In this document: positions 24,596 to 37,640 of the stretch, one piece after another | Layout: every line of letters begins with the position of its first letter | Numbering within the stretch: position 1 is the first letter of the stretch | Assembly (NCBI GenBank): GCA_008973525.1 | Contig: WACJ01000517.1 | Location: 2,232,001-2,296,000 of the forward strand | Origin: Stenopsyche tienmushanensis | Taxonomy: Eukaryota; Arthropoda; Insecta; Trichoptera; Stenopsychidae | Length of the DNA stretch: 64,000 nt | Reading direction: 5' to 3' | Notes under the pieces: generated by a model | What the model was told of the DNA's origin: nothing | What the model saw: only the letters and a program-made list of their open reading frames with translations | The model's database searches: none | Position numbers and translations under genes: made by a program

Positions 24596-27500
24596 ATTAT
24601 AATTTTTATTTTGTAATCCATTATTTCTCCTTGTTTTAATTGTGTAGAATGAAGCCTTTATTTTTATTCTCCGACAATTCTCCGAAGATTTGATGACATC
24701 AGCATATCATCATCCTATCTAAGGGGTAATTCTATTATAGCAACGTTCCTAAAGTTATACCAACATTTGTACTATTTCCATACGTACCTTTAATTTTCCA
24801 ACATTGTTTGCCTTCGTTTTATGGTTGAATAAAAAAAGCGAACAATGACCCAAATATTTTTCATCGATTGTCAATGTTGATAATGTTAAAAATACTTATT
24901 TACTTAAGTCATGTCTCAGAGCAAACTGACTGTTAAAACAAACGTTTAAACACTTTGGACTATTTTCCAGTTCTAATGTATATTAAATATCGACGCTTTT
25001 TATTCAAAATTTAATAAAACGTAATATTTACGAGTCGTTCTTTAAGCGTTGCTATTTATTATGAAAGCATCCATCTTATGTCTTATGCTACTTTAATACT
25101 TAAATGTTCAAGGGAAGAAAGTTGCGACGCATCCAGATGCATTTTCCTTCGAAAGTTTCTATTATAATATCCAAGTGCTTCATTTATATAAGGTTTCTTT
25201 CACAAAGAGCTTAAATATAAGATGTATCCATATAGATTTTCGTTTTTTAAATGAATGATTTGAATGCTCATATTTTTTTTATTTTTAATATATTATTAAA
25301 AAATGTAATTTACATCATTGGATATAAACTTTCTCTGTCTATATGGTAACATTTTAATGCCTCTGTTATAAAATATCATGGCCAATCTAATCTCCAAAAA
25401 CGAAAAGCATTTTAGGTTATACTTATAGTTTGTAAATATTTCTAGTTTTAAAATGGCATCGTTTTCTATCAACGAGTATATATTATTGAGCTACTATGTG
25501 GTAGCTGAAACCTTGTTGTTAATTAAACCGTTCACTCGTTACTAAGAGCGTATTGCAAATAGATTTGTGGTTTTATTTGCCATCGACATAATGCAATTGC
25601 ATACATGACAGATTTCGAAATTGCCTTTTACCAGATTTTACCAGTTTATTTACAGATACGAATCCATGAACGATTTTAGCAATGTTCAACAACCGTATCA
25701 GGGAAATTTCCAAGGATCTTTTTTAGGGTTTTTTTTTTCAAATGAAATTATGACGCTGATCCGTTAATAAATTAGTTTCGACGCTCGCAATTCAATCCTT
25801 TTTAAAAGCCTTAAAAGTTGGACGGAGAACTTGATCGAATTTTGTAGCTGAAGTTTTCCCTTAACTATTTAAAATCTGTACATCAATCGAAAAATAAAAC
25901 TGGGATAAAACGTTATTTTTTTAATAAACAACATATTATAATGGAAATTTGACTCAAAATTAATCCTGGCTGTAATAATGCCAGCATGAACGTATCGTCA
26001 ATTGTAATAAAAACCACTGCGGGTGTTTTTGATATTAATTTTAAGCGTGTTAAGCTCAAGACTAGACGCTTTGTAGAATTTCATAATTCAGGTGAAATTT
26101 AATTAATTAATAAGGCACAAAGTCAATATAAAGTTTATCCTAGAGCTTATCACATATTAGCATGTTTATTGATTATTCAATATGGTATTCCTTAAGAACA
26201 ATTGTGTCGTACTTGCTGAAATAGTTTAGAACTTGAATTGAACGCGCTAAGCCGATATAGTAAATTGGTACACTTCAGGGTACACTATTATGGTAAATGT
26301 TTTTTGTAGCCTTGTGCCTAGATCCTATTTTTAGTCGATATCTACAAAATAATAATATAGAAGATCTAAGCCACTTTTCAATGCAATAGAGTATTAAAAA
26401 TATTAAATTTATAATATACCCTAATCAATTAATTTGCATAATACATGATAAGAATCAAGATACATTTTATAAAGAGCAGTTTAAATATTTAAGCTTGAGC
26501 TTTGATTATAGGCACGGTAGGCCTAATGCATTAAGGTGGACGTCTAATTCATGTAGAAAATGTTTTCAGACATTGGCGATACGAATTTAATGTAGGATAT
26601 TTTTTTATTATTAGTGAAATCCAAAAACTAGTTTTAACATTTTTTTTTTGTTAAATAATGTCGATTTAGAATAAAAATAAATATTATGTTTAATAATTCA
26701 GGAGCTAAATTCAGGATATATGCTATAAGAACCAAGTATAGTTCTCCAATCATGGCGAAGAATTACCCTTTTCCAGTCAATGAAACTTAGATAATTTTAT
26801 ATGAGCTTGTTATTCAATATGTTTACATAAATATTTTAGTCACTTTATCGATTATTTTATAATGTACTTGCAATTTAGATTATTGAAATGGGGATCACTG
26901 TGACAAATTCGTTCACCGGCGAGCTGATTCAATTAGGGATTTCAGCGGAATATCATCAAATTTTGAGTGTCGTCCTGTTCTAACGGCATTCATTAATGCT
27001 CAATTTTAATTTTCTGAACCACATTTACTATCATTTGATAGTTGACATTTTTTCGAAAATATTTTTAATAGTTTTAGTCAATTTGCTTTGTCGATTTGAT
27101 GTGTTATTCGTTAATATTCGTAAATACACTCGACACTCGTATGATTCTTCTATTACACGAATTTATAATAAAATGCCTCTTAAATATCATTTCAATGGTA
27201 ACATTCATATCTTCCACTTTAAAAAATCTCCTCATGCACTTAATATTAAATGTAGTATTCAACATGCAGATAGTTGAGCAGTTTTTCAAAAATATTAGTG
27301 AAGAATTCGTGAAAATAATAGTAATTTTACTTTTCTACTCTAATTAGTTTCCACTATAAAGTACATCAAAACCATACAATGTTTTATTGGTAACATTACC
27401 ATAGCTAATTAACATATAGTATACGTTGATATAATTTGGAGTAGCTATATTATAAATGGTCGAATTAAATATTTATAGTGAACATTTATCTTGTTTTACA

Positions 27501-28147
27501 TTATTTAGTTGTGGTTAAATTTGATAACCCACAACAAAATTCGTTCCAACTCTGCATTTTTTGCGACTTCCACCACAATACGGTTTCGACGTATCGTATT
27601 CAAAGTATTAGGGGCCAAAGCTATTTGTGTTAAAGCTTTAAAATATTTTTGCTTCAGAATGAAAATGAAAGAGAAAATCCCGCAGAGAGCTTTCAACTAT
27701 TCATCGTTTGAAAAATTTTCACTTTTTTACGGAGTTCGGTTTAAAAGCATCGACAAAACTTGAATAAAATGTGGGTCATTTTACTTATATGTACGAGCGC
27801 TGAAAACAATTACGATGAAACAATAAATTGCAGATATTTTTAGACGACTCCTATACGTTATCGATTCGATTCCAGGGGTACCGAAACGGGTTTACACGTG
27901 TAGTATGTATCGACAGTAGCTTAAGGGCTCTTAAAATTTTAACACGTCTGAAAACGCGTCCATAACACGTGGAGTACACGCTTAAAGCTATATTTTAAAG
28001 TGGCTTCTGTTCCGGGTTTACCTTCACACGATTCTGTGCGTGTTTCAGCTTTTACTTTCCAACCTTGCTCCTGTGGTGTAACATATCCGCACCTGAGAGT
28101 GAAGCTCGTAATTTAGGTGAACTCTTATAGGTCTTTTGTGCATTCCG
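24596..28147. other. Long intergenic stretch
   Basis: No gene recognised. Overlapping frames on both strands at 26996-27347 and 27505-27763 have no family motif. From about 27850 the sequence becomes less AT-rich and carries several CACGTG/ACACGT motifs (around 27892-27975), which may be the upstream region of the small candidate ORF at 28232. Confidence 0.45.
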
Positions 28148-28155
28148 TATAAATA
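28148..28155 (+). promoter_or_regulatory. TATA-like box
   Basis: TATAAATA stands about 77 bases before the ATG of the small candidate ORF at 28232, in a locally less AT-rich block with CACGTG-type motifs upstream. The spacing suits a short 5' leader. In an AT-rich genome such motifs occur by chance, so confidence is low. Confidence 0.3.
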
Positions 28156-28231
28156 TGTGTGGGCGTGCTTTGAGAAGTATTATTTTTCACCATCTGTGAT
28201 TAATTAAAAATATTTAAGAATTTCAGCAAAG

Positions 28232-28324
28232 ATGCGAATTTTTGTAATTCTTTCTTTGGTCCTAAATGGAGTAATTCTGCCTTGTCTTTGTCTTGTGAAT
28301 TTGGGCCGAATTCTTTTTAAGTAG
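28232..28324 (+). CDS. Candidate 30-aa secreted-peptide ORF or first exon
   Basis: The frame begins AAAG-ATG and encodes MRIFVILSLVLNGVILPCLC, then LVNLGRILFK and a TAG stop. The N terminus has the shape of a signal peptide: a short basic start, a hydrophobic core of about 17 residues, and a Pro/Cys turn. A TATA-like motif lies upstream at 28148. AA|GTAGGG overlaps the stop and could be a weak splice donor, which would make this the first exon of a secreted protein, but I could not identify a second exon. The Jockey-flanked minisatellite starts about 0.75 kb downstream. No family is recognised. Confidence 0.3.
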   Translation: MRIFVILSLVLNGVILPCLCLVNLGRILFK

Positions 28325-28984
28325 GGTACATGCTTTCATTCTTAAATTCATTGGAATGCGTAATTTTTATCTGCCATTTTTTGCATATTTTTATTATTTA
28401 AATGGCTTAATTTTAATGAGATTTCAACGCAAGGAAAATTAATTATTTGTACATCTACAAATTTATATATTTAAAAAAATATTTATGAAGATCTTTTTTT
28501 GTAGGCCATAAAAAATATTTCAATTTAACCGATTTCCTGATTATGATCCGTAAATAGAAATCAAGATATATTTTTTCTGCTTTAGACATTGCCTAGTGCC
28601 TTTCAATGCTTTCAAGTAATGCTCATCAAATGTGATATTATTTTTCTCTACAAACTTATCGATGCTGTCATATTTATTTAATTTATAAATATTAGTTAAA
28701 TAAAATATAATAAACAGAAAAATTAAATATTACAAGGTAAAGTGGAGTATAAATATACACAATTACATAAAAAGGGTTTACCGATTTAAGTCTTAGATTA
28801 CTATCCTTATCTTAATTACAAATATAAATTTTAGTTATTAATAAATTTTACATAATAAAAGTTAATTTAATTTTGTATATAGAGGGAAAATAAGAAACTT
28901 AAAATCCCTTTGCAACATTCCTTAAAAACTATCTTACAAACTAAAAAATTAATTATTTAATCAATCAATCATATATCATTCAAA
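28325..28984. other. AT-rich intergenic DNA
   Basis: Strongly AT-rich sequence between the small candidate ORF and the retroelement remnant. No feature recognised. Confidence 0.6.
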
Positions 28985-29092
28985 CATCGCGCATTCATGA
29001 CTATCCACAACCCTCAGTCTTCTGTCCAAAGTAACCCCAAGTATTTCACTTGGGGTTTCCATTCGATGGAGCTGGACCCGACAACGCTTGGC
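28985..29092 (-). mobile_element. Jockey-like RT fragment, thumb-side part (copy A, 3' part)
   Basis: Leaving the tandem array on the minus strand, the sequence reads SSSIEWKPQVKYLG. A one-base frame change then gives GVTLDRRLRVVDSHE before a stop. WKPxVKYLGVxLDxRL is the characteristic segment just after the palm of Jockey-clade non-LTR reverse transcriptases. Homology ends shortly after this motif. Together with 41206-41745 on the same strand it forms the two halves of one interrupted RT, with the array between them. It is not functional. Confidence 0.85.
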
Positions 29093-30949
29093 GCATTTTT
29101 TACACGAAAGCGTCTGATTGGTGCATTTTTTACACGAAAGCATCTGATTGGTGCATTTTTCAAACGAAAGCGGCTGATTGGTGCATTTTTCAAATGAAAG
29201 CATCTGATTGGTGCATTTTTCAAACGAAAGCGTCTGATTGGTGCATTTCTCAAACGAAAGCATCTGATTGGTGCATTTTTCAAATGAAAGCTTCTGTTTG
29301 ATGCATTTTTAAAAAAGCGTCGTTTTGGCACATTTTTTAAACGAAAGCGTCTGATTGGTGCATTTCTCAAACGAAAGCATCTGATTGGTGCATTTCTCAA
29401 ACGAAAGCATCTGATTGGTGCATTTCTCAAACGAAAGAATCTGATTGGTGCATTTCTCAAACGAAAGCATCTGATTGGTGCATTTTTCAAACAAAAGCGT
29501 CTGATTGGTGCATTTCTGAAACGAAAGCATTTGATTGGTGCATTTTTAATAAAGCGTCGTTTTGGCGCATTTTTTACACGAAAACGGCTGATTGGTGCAT
29601 TTTTCAAATGAAAGCATCTGATTGGTGCATTTCTCAAACGAAAGAATCTGATTGGTGCATTTCTCAAACGAAAGCATCTGATTGGTGCATTTTTCAAATG
29701 AAAGCGCCTGTTTGGTGCATTTTTTAAAAACCGTTTGATTGATGCATTTTTAAAAAAGCGTCGTTTTGGCACATTTTTTACACGAAAGCGGCTGATTGGT
29801 GCATTTTTCAAATGAAAGCATCTGATTGGTGCATTTCTCAAACGAAAGAATCTGATTGGTGCATTTCTCAAACGAAAGCATCTGATTGGTGCATTTTTCA
29901 AACAAAAGCGTCTGATTGGTGCATTTCTGAAACGAAAGCATTTGATTGGTGCATTTTTAAAAAAGCGTCGTTTTGGCGCATTTTTTACACGAAAACGGCG
30001 GATTGGTGCATTTTTCAAATGAAAGCATCTGATTGGTGCATTTCTCAAACGAAAGAATCTGATTGGTGCATTTTTCTAACGAAAGCATCTGATTGGTGCA
30101 TTTCTCAAACGAAAGAATCTGATTGGTGCATTTCTCAAACGAAAGCATCTGATTGGTGCATTTCTCAAACGAAAGAATCTGATTGGTGCATTTTTCAAAC
30201 GAAAGCATCTGATTGGTGCATTTTTCAAATGAAAGCATCTGATTGGTGCATTTTTCAAACAAAAGCGTCTGATTGGTGCATTTCTGAAACGAAAGCATTT
30301 GATTGATGCATTTTTAAAAAAGCGTCGTTTTGGCGCATTTTTTACACGAAAGCGGCTGATTGGTGCATTTTTCAAATGAAAGCATCTGATTGGTGCATTT
30401 CTCAAACGAAAGAATCTGATTGGTGCATTTCTCAAACGAAAGCATCTGATTGGTGCATTTCTCAAACGAAAAAATCTGATTGGTGCATTTCTCAAACGAA
30501 AGCATCTGATTGGTGCATTTCTCAAACGAAAGAATCTGATTGGTGCATTTCTCAAACGAAAGCATCTGATTGGTGCATTTGATTGGTGCATTTTAAAAAA
30601 ATCGTCGTTTTTGCGCATTTTTTTACATGAAAGCATGTGATTGGTGCATTTTTCAAACGAAAGCATCTGATTGGTGCATTTCTCAAACGAAAGAATCTGA
30701 TTGGTGCATTTCTCAAACGAAAGCATCTGATTGGTGCATTTGATTGGTGCATTTTAAAAAAATCGTCGTTTTTGCGCATTTTTTTACATGAAAGCATCTG
30801 ATTGGTGCATTTTTAAAACGAAAGCATCTGATTGGTGCATTTCTCAAACGAAAGAATCTGATTGGTGCATTTCTCAAACGAAAGCATCTGATTGGTGCAT
30901 TTCTCAAACGAAAGAATCTGATTGGTGCATTTTTCAAACGAAAGCATCT

Positions 30950-32130
30950 GATTGGTGCATTTTTCAAATGAAAGCATCTGATTGGTGCATTTTTCAAACA
31001 AAAGCGTCTGATTGGTGCATTTCTGAAACGAAAGCATTTGATTGGTGCATTTTTAAAAAAGCGTCGTTTTGGCGCATTTTTTACACGAAAACGGCTGATT
31101 GGTGCATTTTTCAAATGAAAGCATCTGATTGGTGCATTTCTCAAACGAAAGAATCTGATTGGTGCATTTCTCAAACGAAAGCATCTGATTGGTGCATTTC
31201 TCAAACGAAAAAATCTGATTGGTGCATTTCTCAAACGAAAGCATCTGATTGGTGCATTTCTCAAACGAAAGAATCTGATTGGTGCATTTCTCAAACGAAA
31301 GCATCTGATTGGTGCATTTGATTGGTGCATTTTAAAAAAATCGTCGTTTTTGCGCATTTTTTTACATGAAAGCATGTGATTGGTGCATTTTTCAAACGAA
31401 AGCATCTGATTGGTGCATTTCTCAAACGAAAGAATCTGATTGGTGCATTTCTCAAACGAAAGCATCTGATTGGTGCATTTGATTGGTGCATTTTAAAAAA
31501 ATCGTCGTTTTTGCGCATTTTTTTACATGAAAGCATCTGATTGGTGCATTTTTAAAACGAAAGCATCTGATTGGTGCATTTCTCAAACGAAAGAATCTGA
31601 TTGGTGCATTTCTCAAACGAAAGCATCTGATTGGTGCATTTCTCAAACGAAAGTATTTGATTGGTGCATTTTTAAAACGAAAGCATCTGATTGGTGCATT
31701 TCTCAAACGAAAGAATCTGATTGGTGCATTTCTCAAACGAAAGCATCTGATTGGTGCATTTGATTGGTGCATTTAAAAAAAATCGTCGTTTTTGCGCATT
31801 TTTTTACATGAAAGCATCTGATTGGTGCATTTCTCAAACGAAAGTATTTGATTGGTGCATTTTTAAAACGAAAGCATCTGATTGGTGCATTTCTCAAACG
31901 AACGAATCTGATTGGTGCATTTTTCTAACGAAAGCATCTGATTGGTGCATTTTTCAAATGAAAGCATCTGATTGGTGCATTTTTCAAACAAAAGCGTCTG
32001 ATTGGTGCATTTCTGAAACGAAAGCATTTGATTGGTGCATTTTTAAAAAAGCGTCGTTTTGGCGCATTTTTTACACGAAAACGGCTGATTATGCATTTTT
32101 CAAATGAAAGCATCTGATTGGTGCATTTCT
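30950..32130. repeat. Higher-order repeat block H1, first copy
   Basis: A block of about 1.18 kb within the array recurs at an offset of 1226 bp. The translated frames within the two blocks agree residue for residue in every segment compared. It contains the composite marker of a 13-bp truncated unit (GCATTTGATTGGT) joined to an A-rich unit (TTTTAAAAAAATCGTCG) several times. Part of it is also repeated upstream at an offset of 739 bp (about 30.3-30.8 kb). Confidence 0.8.
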
Positions 32131-32175
32131 CAAACGAACGAATCTGATTGGTGCATTTTTCTAACGAAAGCATCT

Positions 32176-33360
32176 GATTGGTGCATTTTTCAAATGAAAG
32201 CATCTGATTGGTGCATTTTTCAAACAAAAGCGTCTGATTGGTGCATTTCTGAAACGAAAGCATTTGATTGGTGCATTTTTAAAAAAGCGTCGTTTTGGCG
32301 CATTTTTTACACGAAAACGGCTGATTGGTGCATTTTTCAAATGAAAGCATCTGATTGGTGCATTTCTCAAACGAAAGAATCTGATTGGTGCATTTCTCAA
32401 ACGAAAGCATCTGATTGGTGCATTTCTCAAACGAAAAAATCTGATTGGTGCATTTCTCAAACGAAAGCATCTGATTGGTGCATTTCTCAAACGAAAGAAT
32501 CTGATTGGTGCATTTCTCAAACGAAAGCATCTGATTGGTGCATTTGATTGGTGCATTTTAAAAAAATCGTCGTTTTTGCGCATTTTTTTACATGAAAGCA
32601 TGTGATTGGTGCATTTTTCAAACGAAAGCATCTGATTGGTGCATTTCTCAAACGAAAGAATCTGATTGGTGCATTTCTCAAACGAAAGCATCTGATTGGT
32701 GCATTTGATTGGTGCATTTTAAAAAAATCGTCGTTTTTGCGCATTTTTTTACATGAAAGCATCTGATTGGTGCATTTTTAAAACGAAAGCATCTGATTGG
32801 TGCATTTCTCAAACGAAAGAATCTGATTGGTGCATTTCTCAAACGAAAGCATCTGATTGGTGCATTTCTCAAACGAAAGTATTTGATTGGTGCATTTTTA
32901 AAACGAAAGCATCTGATTGGTGCATTTCTCAAACGAAAGAATCTGATTGGTGCATTTCTCAAACGAAAGCATCTGATTGGTGCATTTGATTGGTGCATTT
33001 AAAAAAAATCGTCGTTTTTGCGCATTTTTTTACATGAAAGCATCTGATTGGTGCATTTCTCAAACGAAAGTATTTGATTGGTGCATTTTTAAAACGAAAG
33101 CATCTGATTGGTGCATTTCTCAAACGAACGAATCTGATTGGTGCATTTTTCTAACGAAAGCATCTGATTGGTGCATTTTTCAAATGAAAGCATCTGATTG
33201 GTGCATTTTTCAAACAAAAGCGTCTGATTGGTGCATTTCTGAAACGAAAGCATTTGATTGGTGCATTTTTAAAAAAGCGTCGTTTTGGCGCATTTTTTAC
33301 ACGAAAACGGCTGATTATGCATTTTTCAAATGAAAGCATCTGATTGGTGCATTTCTCAAA
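32176..33360. repeat. Higher-order repeat block H1, second copy
   Basis: Same order of unit variants as 30950-32130, shifted by 1226 bp and ending where the first copy passes into CGAACGAATC and this one into CGAAAGCATTTG. It is evidence for unequal exchange or replication slippage at a scale of many units. Confidence 0.8.
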
Positions 33361-34116
33361 CGAAAGCATTTGATTGGTGCATTTTTAAAACGAAAGCATC
33401 TGATTGGTGCATTTCTCAAACGAACGAATCTGATTGGTGCATTTTTCTAACGAAAGCATCTGATTGGTGCATTTTTCAAACGAAAGCATCTGATTGGTGC
33501 ATTTTTTAAACAAAGGCATCTGATTGGTGCATTTTTAAAAAAGCGTCGTTTTGGCGCATTTTTTACACGAAAACGGCTGATTGGTGCATTTTTCAAATGA
33601 AAGCATCTGATTGGTGCATTTTTCAAACGAAAGCATCTGATTGGTGCATTTTTTAAACAAAGGCATCTGATTGGTGCATTTTTAAAAAAGCGTCGTTTTG
33701 GCGCATTTTTTACACGAAAACGGCTGATTGGTGCATTTTTCAAATGAAAGCATCTGATTGGTGCATTTCTCAAACGAAAGAATCTGATTGGTGCATTTTT
33801 CTAACGAAAGCATCTGATTGGTGCATTTCTCAAACGAAAGAATTTGATTGGTGCATTTTTAAAACGAAAGCATCTGATTGGTGCATTTCTCAAACGAACG
33901 AATCTGATTGGTGCATTTTTCTAACGAAAGCATCTGATTGGTGCATTTTTCAAATGAAAGCGTCTGATTGGTGCATTTCTGAATCGTAAGCATCTGATTG
34001 GTGCATTTTTCAAACAAAAGCGTCTGATTGATGCATTTCTGAAACGAAAGCATTTGATTGGTGCATTTTTAAAAAAGCGTCGTTTTGGCGCATTTTTTAC
34101 ACGAAAACGGCTGATT
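33317..34116. repeat. Higher-order repeat block H2, copy 1 (800 bp)
   Basis: The 800-bp block begins with the diagnostic three-base-deleted unit CTGATTATGCATTTT and includes the rare units TTTTTTAAACAAAGGCATC and TTTCTGAATCGTAAGCATC. It is followed directly by a second copy at an offset of exactly 800 bp. Confidence 0.8.
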
Positions 34117-34916
34117 ATGCATTTTTCAAATGAAAGCATCTGATTGGTGCATTTCTCAAACGAAAGCATTTGATTGGTGCATTTTTAAAACGAAAGCATC
34201 TGATTGGTGCATTTCTCAAACGAACGAATCTGATTGGTGCATTTTTCTAACGAAAGCATCTGATTGGTGCATTTTTCAAACGAAAGCATCTGATTGGTGC
34301 ATTTTTTAAACAAAGGCATCTGATTGGTGCATTTTTAAAAAAGCGTCGTTTTGGCGCATTTTTTACACGAAAACGGCTGATTGGTGCATTTTTCAAATGA
34401 AAGCATCTGATTGGTGCATTTTTCAAACGAAAGCATCTGATTGGTGCATTTTTTAAACAAAGGCATCTGATTGGTGCATTTTTAAAAAAGCGTCGTTTTG
34501 GCGCATTTTTTACACGAAAACGGCTGATTGGTGCATTTTTCAAATGAAAGCATCTGATTGGTGCATTTCTCAAACGAAAGAATCTGATTGGTGCATTTTT
34601 CTAACGAAAGCATCTGATTGGTGCATTTCTCAAACGAAAGAATTTGATTGGTGCATTTTTAAAACGAAAGCATCTGATTGGTGCATTTCTCAAACGAACG
34701 AATCTGATTGGTGCATTTTTCTAACGAAAGCATCTGATTGGTGCATTTTTCAAATGAAAGCGTCTGATTGGTGCATTTCTGAATCGTAAGCATCTGATTG
34801 GTGCATTTTTCAAACAAAAGCGTCTGATTGATGCATTTCTGAAACGAAAGCATTTGATTGGTGCATTTTTAAAAAAGCGTCGTTTTGGCGCATTTTTTAC
34901 ACGAAAACGGCTGATT
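34117..34916. repeat. Higher-order repeat block H2, copy 2
   Basis: Direct tandem copy of 33317-34116 with the same series of unit variants. A partial third copy continues to about 35160, where it switches to the TTTTTTTACATGAAAGC unit. Confidence 0.8.
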
Positions 34917-36836
34917 ATGCATTTTTCAAATGAAAGCATCTGATTGGTGCATTTCTCAAACGAAAGCATTTGATTGGTGCATTTTTAAAACGAAAGCATC
35001 TGATTGGTGCATTTCTCAAACGAACGAATCTGATTGGTGCATTTTTCTAACGAAAGCATCTGATTGGTGCATTTTTCAAACGAAAGCATCTGATTGGTGC
35101 ATTTTTTAAACAAAGGCATCTGATTGGTGCATTTTTAAAAAAGCGTCGTTTTGGCGCATTTTTTTACATGAAAGCATCTGATTGGTGCATTTTTCAAACG
35201 AAAGCATCTGATTGGTGCATTTCTCAAACGAAAGAATCTGATTGGTGCATTTCTCAAACGAAAGCATCTGATTGGTGCATTTCTCAAACGAAAGAATCTG
35301 ATTGGTGCATTTCTGAAACGAAAGCATTTGATTGGTGCATTTTTAAAAAAGCGTCGTTTTGGCGCATTTTTTACACGAAAACGGCGGATTGGTGCATTTT
35401 TCAAATGAAAGCATCTGATTGGTGCATTTCTCAAACGAAAGAATCTGATTGGTGCATTTTTCTAACGAAAGCATCTGATTGGTGCATTTCTCAAACGAAA
35501 GAATCTGATTGGTGCATTTTTCAAACGAAAGCATCTGATTGGTGCATTTTTCAAATGAAAGCATCTGATTGGTGCATTTTTCAAACAAAAGCGTCTGATT
35601 GGTGCATTTCTGAAACGAAAGCATTTGATTGGTGCATTTTTAAAAAAGCGTCGTTTTGGCGCATTTTTTACACGAAAACGGCTGATTGGTGCATTTTTCA
35701 AATGAAAGCATCTGATTGGTGCATTTCTCAAACGAAAGAATCTGATTGGTGCATTTCTCAAACGAAAGCATCTGATTGGTGCATTTCTCAAACGAAAAAA
35801 TCTGATTGGTGCATTTCTCAAACGAAAGCATCTGATTGGTGCATTTCTCAAACGAAAGAATCTGATTGGTGCATTTTTAAAAAATCGTCGTTTTGGCGCA
35901 TTTTTTTACATGAAAGATTGGTGCATTTCTCAAACGAAAGAATCTGATTGGTGCATTTCTCAAACGAAAGCATCTGATTGGTGCATTTCTCAAACGAAAA
36001 AATCTGATTGGTGCATTTCTCAAACGAAAGCATCTGATTGGTGCATTTCTCAAACGAAAGAATCTGATTGGTGCATTTTTAAAAAATCGTCGTTTTGGCG
36101 CATTTTTTTACATGAAAGCATGTGATTGGTGCATTTTTCAAACGAAAGCATCTGATTGGTGCATTTCTCAAACGAAAGAATCTGATTGGTGCATTTCTCA
36201 AACGAAAGCATCTGATTGGTGCATTTGATTGGTGCATTTTAAAAAAATCGTCGTTTTTGCGCATTTTTTTACATGAAAGCATCTGATTGGTGCATTTTTA
36301 AAACGAAAGCATCTGATTGGTGCATTTCTCAAACGAAAGAATCTGATTGGTGCATTTCTCAAACGAAAGCATCTGATTGGTGCATTTCTCAAACGAAAGT
36401 ATTTGATTGGTGCATTTTTAAAACGAAAGCATCTGATTGGTGCATTTCTCAAACGAAAGAATCTGATTGGTGCATTTCTCAAACGAAAGCATCTGATTGG
36501 TGCATTTGATTGGTGCATTTTAAAAAAATCGTCGTTTTTGCGCATTTTTTTACATGAAAGCATCTGATTGGTGCATTTCTCAAACGAAAGTATTTGATTG
36601 GTGCATTTTTAAAACGAAAGCATCTGATTGGTGCATTTCTCAAACGAACGAATCTGATTGGTGCATTTTTCTAACGAAAGCATGTGATTGGTGCATTTTT
36701 CAAATGAAAGCATCTGATTGGTGCATTTTTCAAACAAAAGCGTCTGATTGGTGCATTTCTGAAACGAAAGCATTTGATTGGTGCATTTTTAAAAAAGCGT
36801 CGTTTTGGCGCATTTTTTACACGAAAACGGCTGATT

Positions 36837-37640
36837 ATGCATTTTTCAAATGAAAGCATCTGATTGGTGCATTTCTCAAACGAAAGCATTTGATTGGTGC
36901 ATTTTTAAAACGAAAGCATCTGATTGGTGCATTTCTCAAACGAACGAATCTGATTGGTGCATTTTTCTAACGAAAGCATCTGATTGGTGCATTTTTCAAA
37001 CGAAAGCATCTGATTGGTGCATTTTTTAAACAAAGGCATCTGATTGGTGCATTTTTAAAAAAGCGTCGTTTTGGCGCATTTTTTACACGAAAACGGCTGA
37101 TTGGTGCATTTTTCAAATGAAAGCATCTGATTGGTGCATTTTTCAAACGAAAGCATCTGATTGGTGCATTTTTTAAACAAAGGCATCTGATTGGTGCATT
37201 TTTAAAAAAGCGTCGTTTTGGCGCATTTTTTACACGAAAACGGCTGATTGGTGCATTTTTCAAATGAAAGCATCTGATTGGTGCATTTCTCAAACGAAAG
37301 AATCTGATTGGTGCATTTTTCTAACGAAAGCATCTGATTGGTGCATTTCTCAAACGAAAGAATTTGATTGGTGCATTTTTAAAACGAAAGCATCTGATTG
37401 GTGCATTTCTCAAACGAACGAATCTGATTGGTGCATTTTTCTAACGAAAGCATCTGATTGGTGCATTTTTCAAATGAAAGCGTCTGATTGGTGCATTTCT
37501 GAATCGTAAGCATCTGATTGGTGCATTTTTCAAACAAAAGCGTCTGATTGATGCATTTCTGAAACGAAAGCATTTGATTGGTGCATTTTTAAAAAAAGCG
37601 TCGTTTTGGCGCATTTTTTACACGAAAACGGCTGATTGGT
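36837..37640. repeat. Higher-order repeat block H2, copy 3
   Basis: The same 800-bp series of units reappears after 1.7 kb of other units, with one extra A in the AAAAAAAGCGTCG unit near its end. Confidence 0.75.

Noticed and set aside
29014..30048. A 344-codon minus-strand open frame, and the many other long frames within 29-41 kb, as genes
   Set aside because: They are consequences of a stop-free 30-bp tandem unit and occur in several frames on both strands. Their only non-repetitive ends are RT remnants or antisense of them.
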